Shown here piece by piece: positions 1-7,459 of a stretch of 64,000 bases of DNA. This DNA comes from Amycolatopsis mediterranei (GTDB lineage: Bacteria; Actinomycetota; Actinomycetes; Mycobacteriales; Pseudonocardiaceae), in the NCBI RefSeq assembly GCF_026017845.1, contig NZ_CP100416.1:7805078-7869077 (forward strand), read 5' to 3'. The first letter of the stretch is position 1. The number at the start of each line of letters is the position of its first letter. The notes below the pieces were generated by a model. The model ran no database searches, had not been told where the DNA came from, and saw nothing but the letters and a program-made list of their open reading frames with translations. A program made the position numbers and the translations under genes.

Positions 1-216
1 GTGATCGACGAGGTGTGGCAGCGGCGCTCGAGCGAGCGGGCCCAGCCGATCGCCATCGGGCTGTACCCATCCTGGGCGGTGGCCACGGAGACGGTGACGG
101 CCTCGGACGAGTGGCTGACGGGCGACCACCCGCAGGCGCTGCGCAGGCTGGTGTCGGAGGGCCGGGCGGGCATCGTGCGCGCATTGGCGGCCCGGGACTT
201 CGACGCCCAGGCCTGA
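1..216 (+). CDS. pepN: Aminopeptidase N, C-terminal end (partial)
   Basis: Only the last 71 residues are present; the gene enters from the left edge in frame 1. The sequence (IAIGLYPSWAVATETV near the start, then DEWLTGDHPQALRRLVSEGR) matches what I know of the C-terminal helical domain end of actinobacterial M1 aminopeptidase N, a cytosolic zinc enzyme that removes N-terminal residues from peptides. The zinc site lies outside the window, so the call rests on the tail and on synteny: in mycobacteria pepN is followed by the DUF5130 and ctaJ-like genes found at 1.5-2.3 kb here. The TGA stop is followed within 10 bases by a palindromic repeat that could also end transcription. Confidence 0.8.
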   Translation: MIDEVWQRRSSERAQPIAIGLYPSWAVATETVTASDEWLTGDHPQALRRLVSEGRAGIVRALAARDFDAQA

Positions 217-225
217 TCCCAAGCA

Positions 226-304
226 CCCCAATGTGGCCTTCGGTGCGTCGAACGCACCGAAGGCCACATTGGGTGCGTTCAACGCACCCAAGGCCACCTT
301 GGGG
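226..304. repeat. Dispersed palindromic repeat block A
   Basis: Positions 228-248 and 252-272 are perfect 21-bp inverted arms around a 3-base centre, with the core GTGGCCTTCGGTGCGT. A partial further copy (core AAGGCCACCTTGGGG) follows to 304. The same words recur in block B at 1394-1473. The block lies between the convergent ends of pepN (216) and the gene stopping at 316, so it could act as a two-way terminator, but its recurrence suggests a mobile or REP-like palindrome. Confidence 0.85.
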
Positions 305-315
305 CGGTTGGATCG

Positions 316-1269
316 TCAGGGACGGCAGGTAACCGGCGGTCTCGGGCGAGCACACGCTGCGGTATAGGCGTCGCGGAGTTCGGTGATCACCTTGGCCTGC
401 TCCGTCCGGAGACGGCTGGGCAAGGTTTGCAGACAGCTGATCCCGGCAGCCGAGTAGCGCGCATTGCGCGCCAAGGTCGCCGCGTAGAAGTCGCCGCTTT
501 CGTGATACGTGCGAGAGTCGATCTCCCAGGCGAAGGCGACGTCTTCGCACCAGGCGTCGGGTTTCGCGATGAACTCGCCGCCGCGGCCGAAAACCGGGAC
601 ATTCCATTCCGCGGCGGGCAGACCGGACAGCTTCCAGACCTCCCACGCGTCTGCCTCGGCGACCGATTCGGGGCCGTTCAGGAGCGCTTGCAGGGCTCGA
701 CGGGGGATCGCGGAACCGCGCTGACTCCCCAGCCGCAGTTCACGATCCAATTGCTCGGCGGAACACCGCCTGCGTTGAACGGCCTCCGCGAGCATCCCCT
801 GGACGACGTCGAAATCGCGAATGCGCCGAGCTCCGTCCAGCACGGCCCGATCCACGGGCGCGACCGGCAAACCCTCCTTCGTCAAGGCACCCGGCATCCG
901 GGTGGTGCGCTCGACGAGAACAAAGCCCGCGCTCGTGACCTCGCGTTGGTGAGGTATCAGGAGATGGACGTCGCCGGGCTCCGGCAACTGACGCAATCCG
1001 TGGCGCCGCAGAGCCCAAAGGCCGGTGATGATCGCGCCGGGGCCGCCCCGCAAGAGCCCGGCTCTCAGCCGTTGCTCGGCGGTGGCTTCTCCGGGATGCA
1101 TCAAGATCACTCCGGGCAGCAGCCGGCGCCATGGACCACCGGGCAGGCATCTTCGATAGACACTGCTTCTGGGCATGCCGATCTCTTCGAGTTCGGACAC
1201 GCGGACGACGTCCGGGTTGTCCCGGTGACCGGCGACGAGTGGGTGCTTACTCCAGCTTCCGCGCAACAT
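316..1269 (-). CDS. Hypothetical protein, AbiEi-like N-terminus with endonuclease-fold C-terminus
   Basis: A 317-residue protein of a type common in actinomycetes and often annotated as a type IV toxin-antitoxin AbiEi-like or DUF559-related protein. The N-terminal part (VRVSELEEIGMPRSSVYRRC, about residues 20-40) looks like a winged-helix DNA-binding segment. The C-terminal part has FIAKPDAWCEDVAFAWEIDS followed by YHESGDFYA, the D...ExD pattern of Vsr/PD-(D/E)XK-like nucleases. The frame stays open upstream to 1515, but that extension only translates palindromic repeat block B, so I place the start at the ATG at 1269; no strong ribosome binding site decides it. The gene sits alone, flanked on both sides by copies of the same palindrome, which suggests it arrived as a unit. 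The function is not established. Confidence 0.6.
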   Translation of the reverse strand: MLRGSWSKHPLVAGHRDNPDVVRVSELEEIGMPRSSVYRRCLPGGPWRRLLPGVILMHPGEATAEQRLRAGLLRGGPGAIITGLWALRRHGLRQLPEPGDVHLLIPHQREVTSAGFVLVERTTRMPGALTKEGLPVAPVDRAVLDGARRIRDFDVVQGMLAEAVQRRRCSAEQLDRELRLGSQRGSAIPRRALQALLNGPESVAEADAWEVWKLSGLPAAEWNVPVFGRGGEFIAKPDAWCEDVAFAWEIDSRTYHESGDFYAATLARNARYSAAGISCLQTLPSRLRTEQAKVITELRDAYTAACARPRPPVTCRP

Positions 1270-1393
1270 GCGCCGATAATGCCCACCCGGTCTGACAAAC
1301 CCGAGGCGCACGAAGGCACCAACGGCCCGTTCGCTCCCATTCCGGCCGGAATCCTCCGTTCGCGCCGCGCCGCGCCGCACCAGCGCACCAGCG

Positions 1394-1473
1394 CCCCAAT
1401 GTGGCCTTCGGTGCGTTGAACGCACCCAATGTGGCCTTCGGTGCGTTGAACGCAACCAAGGCCACATTGGGGC
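1394..1473. repeat. Dispersed palindromic repeat block B
   Basis: Two direct copies of the CAATGTGGCCTTCGGTGCGT word and one inverted copy (AAGGCCACATTGGGG) fill this stretch. They are the same elements as block A at 226-304. The block lies upstream of the start at 1269 and downstream of the DUF5130 stop at 1543. With block A it brackets the 316-1269 gene. The rest of 1270-1542 holds no other feature I can support. Confidence 0.85.
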
Positions 1474-1542
1474 GCTTGAGACTGGACCTGGACGCGAAAG
1501 AGCCCCGCACCTCAAGCCGAGGCACGGGGCTCTGTCACAAAA

Positions 1543-2031
1543 TCAGCGAGGTGCAGGACCAGCTTGGTCCGAAAGCATCCGCAGCGCGTTCGCCAGGCCG
1601 TTGATCAGTCCGCGAACCAGGTCGCCCTCCTTGAAGGACGCCACCATGCTCGCCACCGCCAGCTTGGCGCCGCGGTCCGGGAGGCGCACGTGCGCCACCT
1701 TGCCCGTGACGATCTCGATCTTGCGCTCGCCCGGGGAGACCGCGATCAGCACCGCGTTCGACGGGTCCGCCGTCGTCGCGTGCAGCTTCTCCGCCGCCGA
1801 GCGGCTGTCCTCGCCCAGCTCACCCAGGTACAGGCTGAAGTCCAGGCCGGTCTCGCGGCTCGCGAACGTCAGTGCCTCGTCCAGGCGGGCCAGCTGACGG
1901 GTGTTGAACGGCCCGGACGGCGCCGCCGGCTCGTACATCTTGGCCGCGGACACCCGCCCGGTGGCCGTCAGAGCCTCGCCGTAACCCAGCTCGGACTCGT
2001 CGACGCGCTTCGTCAGCTCACCAGTTGCCAC
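1543..2031 (-). CDS. DUF5130 (TPM-like) protein
   Basis: A 162-residue protein that resembles mycobacterial Rv2468c, a DUF5130 family member with a TPM-like fold. The middle reads FASRETGLDFSLYLGELGED and the later half VLIAVSPGERKIEIVTGKVAHVRLPD, typical of this family. No signal peptide or membrane segment is visible. In mycobacteria the neighbouring gene encodes the CtaJ accessory subunit of cytochrome aa3 oxidase, and the two are adjacent here too, so a role around the respiratory supercomplex is possible (inference). I chose the GTG at 2031 because CCGGAGG lies seven bases upstream and the frame further up is the shadow of ctaJ. It overlaps the end of the upstream gene by 14 bp, so the pair is probably translationally coupled. 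Confidence 0.75.
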   Translation of the reverse strand: MATGELTKRVDESELGYGEALTATGRVSAAKMYEPAAPSGPFNTRQLARLDEALTFASRETGLDFSLYLGELGEDSRSAAEKLHATTADPSNAVLIAVSPGERKIEIVTGKVAHVRLPDRGAKLAVASMVASFKEGDLVRGLINGLANALRMLSDQAGPAPR

Positions 2032-2266
2032 GAGCGCCTCCGGCCGCGGTCGGGGCGCCCTCGGGCGCGCTGTTCTCAAGGGCGGCGTGCCGGTGTCCCG
2101 CCCCGTCGGGGTTGGCGCTCCACCACATGGCCGGGTACTCCCAGGCCTGGCCGGTCCGGTGCCGCGGGGCACCGCCGGACCTGCGCCGGAGCGTCAGCAC
2201 CCCGGCGAGGCCGTAGATGGCCAGCGGGATCACGGCGAAGACCACGATCGTCTCGACAACGTTCAC
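2018..2266 (-). CDS. ctaJ: CtaJ-like accessory subunit of cytochrome aa3 oxidase
   Basis: A small 82-residue membrane protein. One transmembrane helix spans roughly residues 4-24 (ETIVVFAVIPLAIYGLAGVL), followed by a basic LRRR stop and the motif GQAWEYPAMWWSAN. That motif agrees with what I recall of CtaJ, found in the mycobacterial CIII-CIV respiratory supercomplex and encoded between pepN and an HNH-nuclease gene, as here. The C-terminal tail after WWSANP is Gly/Ala-rich and probably disordered. The start is the GTG at 2266, which puts the helix at the N-terminus; there is no clear Shine-Dalgarno sequence. The 3' end overlaps the DUF5130 gene by 14 bp. Symbol assigned by family memory and synteny only. 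Confidence 0.65.
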   Translation of the reverse strand: MNVVETIVVFAVIPLAIYGLAGVLTLRRRSGGAPRHRTGQAWEYPAMWWSANPDGAGHRHAALENSAPEGAPTAAGGARGNW

Positions 2267-2544
2267 GGCGCTGAGCGTATCGGATGACCTCCGCGCCCAC
2301 CGCACGCGGCGCATTCGACCGTTCGTCGTAAGTCGAGTGCCGTCCGCCGCTTGGCGCGCGGCCACTGGAACGTTGGGGCGAAGACCGTCGGGCCGAAAGG
2401 TTGCAACTCAACGTACAGGCGGCCGCACCCGCCGCTGTCGTCTTGTCCGGACCTTGAAATCCTCGTAGCTTTTTCACCTGTACGGGCCTTGCGCCCCGCT
2501 CTCCAGCCCCAGCAGGTAACGCACCGGTCCCAGGAGGCCCTGCC

Positions 2545-2916
2545 ATGAACAGCGTCCAGACGCCCGCACAGGCGATCACCGAGATCACCCCGTCACTGAG
2601 CGACATCGAATTCGCGTCCGGAACACGTGTGACGGCGGGCACAAGGGTTACCCGGGGTACACGCGTCACTCGCGGTACACGGGTGACGGCCGGAACCCGC
2701 GTCACCATGGGCACCCGGGTGACGGCGGGCACGCGAGTCACCCGAGGGACCCGGGTCACGCGCGGCACTCGCGTCACGATGGGCACGCGTGTGACGGCCG
2801 GCACGCGAGTCACCTGCGGCACCCGCGTCACGCGAGGCACTCGGGTCACCCGCGGCACGCGCGTCACCATGGGCACCCGCGTCACCTGCCAGAGCGACTT
2901 CGCCCTCGCTGCCTGA
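2545..2916 (+). CDS. Protein of fifteen GTRVTx hexapeptide repeats
   Basis: A 123-residue protein with a 25-residue leader (MNSVQTPAQAITEITPSLSD, then IEFAS), fifteen perfect GTRVTx repeats (residues 26-115) and the tail QSDFALAA. The sixth position reads A R R A M A R R M A C R R M C. A strong AGGAGG lies eight bases before the ATG. Repeat DNA varies widely at third positions (Gly as gga/ggc/ggt/ggg, Arg as cgt/agg/cgc/cgg/cga, Val as gtg/gtt/gtc) while the amino acids hardly change, which indicates selection on the protein. Registered as V-T-x-G-T-R the unit fits the hexapeptide pattern of left-handed beta-helices (aliphatic at i, small residue at i+4); fifteen units would give five turns. 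I do not recognise a characterised homologue. A multicore peptide precursor is an alternative, but no modifying enzyme is nearby. The 2267-2544 stretch upstream is its probable promoter region. Confidence 0.8.
   Translation: MNSVQTPAQAITEITPSLSDIEFASGTRVTAGTRVTRGTRVTRGTRVTAGTRVTMGTRVTAGTRVTRGTRVTRGTRVTMGTRVTAGTRVTCGTRVTRGTRVTRGTRVTMGTRVTCQSDFALAA
2620..2889 (+). repeat. Fifteen tandem 18-bp coding repeats
   Basis: Fifteen in-frame 18-bp units of the form GGN-ACN-CGN-GTN-ACN-NNN run without interruption. Copies differ almost only at synonymous sites and in the sixth codon. This is a protein-level repeat, not a recent slippage array. Confidence 0.95.
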
Positions 2917-2970
2917 CCCGTCCTCCAGGGCCGCGCGCACCACTGAGCACCTCGCGCAAGCACCCGGCTC

Positions 2971-2998
2971 GCCCCGGCCGCCGCAAGGCAGCCGGGGC
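2971..2998 (+). terminator. Hairpin after the repeat protein
   Basis: GCCCCGGC at 2971-2978 pairs with GCCGGGGC at 2991-2998 around a 12-base loop, 55 bases after the stop of the hexapeptide-repeat gene and before the convergent HNH gene. There is no U tract, as is usual in actinomycetes. Confidence 0.45.
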
Positions 2999-3074
2999 GC
3001 CGGCTTGTCCGGGCCCGTGTTGCCCGGGCCGTGTCATCCGGCCCGGCTGGTCCGGGCTCCGCTCGCCTGGAGGT

Positions 3075-3821
3075 CTAAGCGGCGGAGCCGAGATACGGCC
3101 GCCAGAGCGGGTCGGCCTCCTTGGAGTGCGCGAGCAGCCGCCAGTGCGGGCCGTGGGGCGCCCGCGGGACGATGCGCAGCCGCCAGCCGATCTCCGAGAG
3201 CAGCCGGTCCGCCTTGCGGTGGTTGCACTTGGCGCAGCAGGCGACGCAGTTTGTCCAGCTGTGGGGGCCGCCCCGGCTGCGCGGGATGACGTGGTCGATC
3301 GTCTCGGCCCGCCCTCCGCAGTAGGCGCAGCGGTACCGGTCGCGGTGCATGAGCCCGGCTCGGGTCAGCGGTACCTGCGCGCGATACGGCACGCGCACGT
3401 ACGTGCTGAGGCGGATCACCGAGGGCACCGGCAGCGAAACCTTCGCCGAATGCAGCTCGATCCCGCCGGGATCACCGTGGACCACTTCGGCCTTGCCGCA
3501 CATCACGAGCACGACCGCGCGCCGCAGCGGCAACGCGGTCAGCGGCTCGAACGTGGCGTTGAGCAGGAGCACCCGGCGCCGGCCCCAGGCCGGAGCAGCC
3601 GGATCCCGGCCTCTACTACGCTGTCCGGGCGGGCGGGTAACTCCCCCTGGGCGGGTCCCCGGCCCGGCCGGAACGGTTCCGCCGGATGCGGAACCCCCCG
3701 GATAGGCACGCAGAACCACCTCTGGCGTCTCGTCGGCCGTGGCTTGGCCGGAGACGCCGCGGGGGCTGGGTTGTCGGTCTGGCACTCGACCACCTCCAGG
3801 GGCGTAGGCATAGTCGACCAC
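3075..3821 (-). CDS. HNH endonuclease family protein (Rv2469c-like)
   Basis: A 248-residue protein with a long disordered Pro/Gly/Arg-rich N-terminus (to about residue 85) and a conserved C-terminal half. That half begins RRVLLLNATFEPLTALPLRRAV and contains the zinc-finger HNH core: CAYCGG, then ETIDHVIPRSRGG, then NCVACCAKCNHRKAD. This is the typical actinobacterial HNH protein near ctaJ and glbO. The biochemical substrate of this subgroup is not known to me; the motif predicts a metal-dependent nuclease in the cytosol. The GTG at 3821 was chosen because the first residues (VDYAYAPGG) are the usual beginning of the variable region; a longer frame exists upstream to 3983 but reads through the divergent promoter region. 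Confidence 0.75.
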   Translation of the reverse strand: MVDYAYAPGGGRVPDRQPSPRGVSGQATADETPEVVLRAYPGGSASGGTVPAGPGTRPGGVTRPPGQRSRGRDPAAPAWGRRRVLLLNATFEPLTALPLRRAVVLVMCGKAEVVHGDPGGIELHSAKVSLPVPSVIRLSTYVRVPYRAQVPLTRAGLMHRDRYRCAYCGGRAETIDHVIPRSRGGPHSWTNCVACCAKCNHRKADRLLSEIGWRLRIVPRAPHGPHWRLLAHSKEADPLWRPYLGSAA

Positions 3822-3930
3822 AGAACAGGCCCCCAGCGCACGTGTGTTACAAGACGTGTCACATCCGCGCGACCCAACATCCACTCGGCGTTGGGGCGGC
3901 CGACCCGATCGGAAGGATGAACGAACCGCC

Positions 3931-4917
3931 GTGCTCTCCCTGCTTCCCTCCGCCGATCCGCCTTGTGTGAAGGACCCCAGCACGTTCTGTTACACGGTGT
4001 ATGACGTCACGAACAACCTGTGGCTGGCGGGCTCGGCGAACTGGCTGATCACCAAGCCGGTCAAGATCCTGATGATCATCGTGATCGCGTTCCTGGTGCG
4101 CCTGATCCTGAGAAGGCTGATCAACCGCGTCACGACCCTGCCGAAGACGGGCGGCAAGCTCCCGTCGATGCTGCGTCCCCTGCGCGAGCGCGCCCCGGAG
4201 GTGCTCGGCTCGGCCGTCATCGAACGGCGTCGCCAGCGCGCGATGACCATCGGCTCGGTGCTGAAGTCGATGGCGACGTTCCTGGTCTACGGCCTGGCGT
4301 TCATCCTCGTGCTGGGCGAGCTCGGCATCGACCTCGGCCCGATCATCGCGTCGGCGGGCATCATCGGCGTCGCGATCGGGTTCGGCGCGCAGAACCTGGT
4401 CAAGGACTTCCTGTCCGGGATCTTCATGATGGTCGAGGACCAGTACGGCGTCGGCGACGTCGTGGACGTCGGCGAGGCGTCCGGCACGGTCGAGTCCGTC
4501 GGCCTCCGGATCACGACGCTGCGTGACGTCAAGGGCACGGTCTGGTACGTCCGCAACGGCGAAGTGCTGCGCGTCGGCAACTCGAGCCAGGGCTTCGCGG
4601 TGGCGCTCGTCGACGTCCCCCTCGGCTACACCGCCGACGTCGAGCGCGCGGCGACCGTGCTCGCGGCCGCGGCCTCCACGGCCACCGAGAGCGACGCGCT
4701 GAAGGACAACATCCTCGAGCCGCCGGAGATGCTGGGTGTGGAAAGCGTCACACCGGAAGGCCTCCAGTTGCGCCTGACGGTGAAGGTCCGGCCGGGCAAG
4801 CAGTGGGCGGTGCAGCGGGCGTTGCGCGCCCAGCTGCTGGCGGCCCTGGAGGAGGCCGGTTTCGACCCGCCCCTCGGCCGGTTGTTCCCGCCGGCGGCCC
4901 CGACAGCCGGGAAGTAG
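3931..4917 (+). CDS. MscS-family mechanosensitive ion channel
   Basis: A 328-residue integral membrane protein. Hydrophobic segments are visible near residues 32-52 (KILMIIVIAFLVRLILRRLI), 115-135 (MATFLVYGLAFILVLGELGI) and 140-165 (PIIASAGIIGVAIGFGAQNL). The last is the pore helix, and the following VKDFLSGIFMMVEDQYGVGDVVDVG is the MscS signature leading into the beta domain. The C-terminal alpha/beta domain ends at the stop. Members relieve osmotic pressure by opening under membrane tension. The GTG at 3931 gives an N-terminus free of the Arg-rich upstream shadow, with GGAAGGA about 13 bases before it. The gene is followed 110 bp later by the globin gene on the same strand. Confidence 0.8.
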   Translation: MLSLLPSADPPCVKDPSTFCYTVYDVTNNLWLAGSANWLITKPVKILMIIVIAFLVRLILRRLINRVTTLPKTGGKLPSMLRPLRERAPEVLGSAVIERRRQRAMTIGSVLKSMATFLVYGLAFILVLGELGIDLGPIIASAGIIGVAIGFGAQNLVKDFLSGIFMMVEDQYGVGDVVDVGEASGTVESVGLRITTLRDVKGTVWYVRNGEVLRVGNSSQGFAVALVDVPLGYTADVERAATVLAAAASTATESDALKDNILEPPEMLGVESVTPEGLQLRLTVKVRPGKQWAVQRALRAQLLAALEEAGFDPPLGRLFPPAAPTAGK

Positions 4918-5026
4918 CGGCCCCGAGCGCCGTTACGCTGGGGAGCGGGTTCGCGACGAACCGGTATTGAGCGGACCGGGCGTCGGGAACCCGCACCCCA
5001 AGGGCAAAATGGAAGGCGTGTCTGCA

Positions 5027-5410
5027 GTGAGCGAACCGGCGAACCTCTACGAAGCGGTCGGCGGCGAACCGACGTTCCGCCGGATCGTCGGGCGGTTCTA
5101 CGAGGAGGTCGCGCGCGACGAGATCCTCCGCCCCCTCTACCCCGAAGAGGACCTCGGACCCGCCGAAGAGCGGTTCCGGCTGTTCCTCATCCAGTACTGG
5201 GGCGGCCCGCACACCTATTCCGACCAGCGCGGGCACCCGCGGCTGCGGATGCGGCACGCGCCGTTCAAGATCGGGCCGCTGGAGCGGGACGCCTGGCTGC
5301 GGTGCATCCGGATCGCCGTCGACGAGGAGAACCTGGCAGAGCCGTACCGCGGCCAGCTCTGGGCCTACCTGGAGATGGCCGCGCACAGCATGATGAACAG
5401 CTTCGTATGA
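5027..5410 (+). CDS. glbO: Group II truncated hemoglobin
   Basis: A 127-residue truncated globin of the GlbO type, the same length as the mycobacterial protein. Visible marks are NLYEAVGGEPTFRRIV at the start, the B10 tyrosine in RFYEE (residue 25), the proximal histidine in MRHAPFKI (residue 77) and the G8 tryptophan in RDAWLRC (residue 90), which defines group II. These proteins bind oxygen tightly and are linked to respiration and redox protection at the membrane. GTG at 5027 is chosen over the ATG at 5009 and the GTG at 5018 because GGAAGG at 5011-5016 is then correctly spaced. The stop overlaps the next start (ATGA), so the globin and glucosidase genes are coupled, as in the Rv2470-Rv2471 pair. 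Confidence 0.85.
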   Translation: MSEPANLYEAVGGEPTFRRIVGRFYEEVARDEILRPLYPEEDLGPAEERFRLFLIQYWGGPHTYSDQRGHPRLRMRHAPFKIGPLERDAWLRCIRIAVDEENLAEPYRGQLWAYLEMAAHSMMNSFV

Positions 5411-6957
5411 CCCAGGAAGCCTGGTGGCGCGATGCCGTCTTCTACCAGGTCTACGTTCGCTCGTTCGCCGACTCGGACGGCGACGGCGTCGGGGACCTGG
5501 AAGGCATCCACTCCCGGCTCGGTTACCTGGAGCTGCTGGGCGTCGACGCGCTGTGGCTGACGCCGTTCTACCGCTCCCCCATGGCCGACCACGGCTACGA
5601 CATCGCCGACCCGCGGGACGTCGACCCGATGTTCGGCACCCTCGGCGACTTCGACGTGCTGCTCACCGAGGCGCACAAGCGGAACATCAAGGTCACCGTC
5701 GACGTGGTCCCCAACCACACCAGCAACCAGCACGCCTGGTTCAAGTCGGCGATGGCCGCCGCGCCGGGCAGCCCGGAGCGTGACCGCTACATCTTCCGCG
5801 ACGGCGTCGGGCCGAAGGGCGAGGACCCGCCGAACAACTGGGTCAGCGCGTTCGGCGGCCCGGCCTGGACCCGGGTGCCGGACGGGCAGTGGTACCTGCA
5901 CCTGTTCGCGCCGCAGCAGCCGGACCTGAACTGGGCCAACCCGGAGGTCGCCGCCGACCTCGAGCGCACCCTGCGGTTCTGGCTCGAACGCGGCGTCGAC
6001 GGCTTCCGCATCGACGTCGCGCACGGCATGGCCAAGCCGCCCGGCCTGCCGGACATGGACCCGCGCGCCGGCGGGCAGGGGCCGAGCCACTACTACGACC
6101 CGCGCTGGGACCACGACGGCGTCCACGAGATCCACCAGATGATCCGCAAGGTGCTCGACGAATTCCCGGACGCGATGGCGGTCGGCGAGATCTGGGTGAC
6201 CGACGAGGAACGCCTGTCGCGCTACCTGCGGCCCGACGAGCTGCACCTGGCGTTCAACTTCCGGCTGGTGCTGACCCACTTCGACGCCGACGCCATGCGC
6301 ACGGCCATCGAGCGCTCCCTGACGGTCCCGGCCCGCACGGGCGCCCCGGCGACCTGGACGCTGGGCAACCACGACGTCTGGCGGCAGGTCAGCCGCTACG
6401 GCGGCGGTGCGGCGGGCGTCCGGCGAGCGCGGGCGATGGCGCTGGTGGAGCTGGCGCTGCCGGGCGCGGTGTACCTGTACAACGGCGAAGAGCTGGGGCT
6501 GGCGAACGTCGAGCTGTCCCTTTCGGACATGGCCGACCCGCGCGCGAAGACCAGCGGGGCCGAGTTCGGGCGGGACGTTTCGCGGGTGCCGCTGCCGTGG
6601 GAGGGCGACCTGCCGCCGTTCGGGTTCTCGCGCAACCCGCGCACGTGGCTGCCGATGCCGGCCGAGTGGGCCGGGCTGACGGTGGAGAAGCAGATCGAGG
6701 ACGCGGACTCGACGCTTTCGCTGTACCGCCAGGCGATCGAGCTCCGCAAGACGCATCCGGCGTTCGGCGGTGACGAGCTGGAGTGGTACGGCGCGCCGGC
6801 CGGGTGTTTCGCCTTCCGGCGGCGCGGGGGTGGGCTGGTGTGCGCGCTGAACACCTCGGCCTCGCCGATCGCGTTGCCACCGGGTGAGGTGCTGCTGTCG
6901 AGCAGCCCGCTGGTGGCCGGCAAGCTGCCCGCGGATTCGGCCGTCTGGCTGGTTTGA
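5407..6957 (+). CDS. aglA: GH13 alpha-glucosidase
   Basis: A 516-residue glycoside hydrolase family 13 enzyme of the oligo-1,6-glucosidase/alpha-glucosidase branch, cytosolic. All four GH13 regions are present: DVVPNHTS (about 99-106), GFRIDVAHG with nucleophile Asp203, AVGEIWV with acid/base Glu261, and TLGNHDV with Asp323. The sequence starts WWRDAVFYQVYVRSFADSDGDGVGDL, the family opening. It should hydrolyse terminal alpha-glucosidic bonds of maltose-, isomaltose- or trehalose-type substrates; the precise substrate cannot be read. The start overlaps the globin stop by four bases. The 138 bases after the stop hold no gene I can support. Confidence 0.85.
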   Translation: MTQEAWWRDAVFYQVYVRSFADSDGDGVGDLEGIHSRLGYLELLGVDALWLTPFYRSPMADHGYDIADPRDVDPMFGTLGDFDVLLTEAHKRNIKVTVDVVPNHTSNQHAWFKSAMAAAPGSPERDRYIFRDGVGPKGEDPPNNWVSAFGGPAWTRVPDGQWYLHLFAPQQPDLNWANPEVAADLERTLRFWLERGVDGFRIDVAHGMAKPPGLPDMDPRAGGQGPSHYYDPRWDHDGVHEIHQMIRKVLDEFPDAMAVGEIWVTDEERLSRYLRPDELHLAFNFRLVLTHFDADAMRTAIERSLTVPARTGAPATWTLGNHDVWRQVSRYGGGAAGVRRARAMALVELALPGAVYLYNGEELGLANVELSLSDMADPRAKTSGAEFGRDVSRVPLPWEGDLPPFGFSRNPRTWLPMPAEWAGLTVEKQIEDADSTLSLYRQAIELRKTHPAFGGDELEWYGAPAGCFAFRRRGGGLVCALNTSASPIALPPGEVLLSSSPLVAGKLPADSAVWLV

Positions 6958-7095
6958 GGCCGCTTCCACAACCCACGCCGGATGTGGACAACTTCGGCTG
7001 AACGCCTCTTCGGGCCGCTCTTTCGTCGGTAGCCGCCGATACGCTGGAAGCGGGGGCAGCCCCCAGGGAGGGCGGGCCGTGCCCGGCTCGGGATT

Positions 7096-7344
7096 TCAGC
7101 CGGACTGGTTGCCCGAACCGTCGTCGAAGGCGCCACTGGCCAGCCACGCCACCAGGGCCGCGGCCTGGAGGTAGGGCGCCGCCTGGGCAGCCGCCCGGCC
7201 CGCCGCACGCGTGCGGCCCCACCTCTCAGGTCTTTCGGCGCGCTCCGGCGCCCGCTCGCCCGCCGGACGGTCGCGCCGCCACGGCGTTTCCTCGTCGGCG
7301 CGCACCGCGTCGAGGAAGTCCGCCGTCGGATCTTCGTCCTTCAT
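7096..7344 (-). CDS. Small hypothetical protein with C-terminal hydrophobic segment
   Basis: An 82-residue protein, Arg/Glu-rich for the first 50 residues (MKDEDPTADFLDAVRADEET...) and ending with a moderately hydrophobic stretch (APYLQAAALVAWLASGAF). No family is recognised. It lies downstream of the Rv2474c-like gene on the same strand with a 115-bp gap and converges with the glucosidase. The ATG at 7344 lacks an obvious ribosome binding site. It could be a small tail-anchored protein; the coding call itself is moderate. Confidence 0.5.
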   Translation of the reverse strand: MKDEDPTADFLDAVRADEETPWRRDRPAGERAPERAERPERWGRTRAAGRAAAQAAPYLQAAALVAWLASGAFDDGSGNQSG

Positions 7345-7459
7345 CGTTTCGGGGGTCCGGGTGGCGGAGCCCCCGGCCCGGGCGAAGCCCCGGATGTCAC
7401 AGCCATGCCTCCAGCGTGCCACCGCCCCGGGAGGAACGGTGGCCGTTGTAAGAACTCCG

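Noticed and set aside
2620..2889. CRISPR-like repeat array
   Set aside because: Repeats are contiguous 18-bp coding units with no spacers, and differ mainly at synonymous sites.
2545..2916. tmRNA gene, because the frame ends in ALAA
   Set aside because: No tRNA-like acceptor or T arm flanks it, and the frame has its own start and ribosome binding site with a fully repetitive body.
2593..2943. Coding frame on the minus strand through the repeats
   Set aside because: It is the reverse of the repeats, has no ribosome binding site, and codon variation follows the plus strand.
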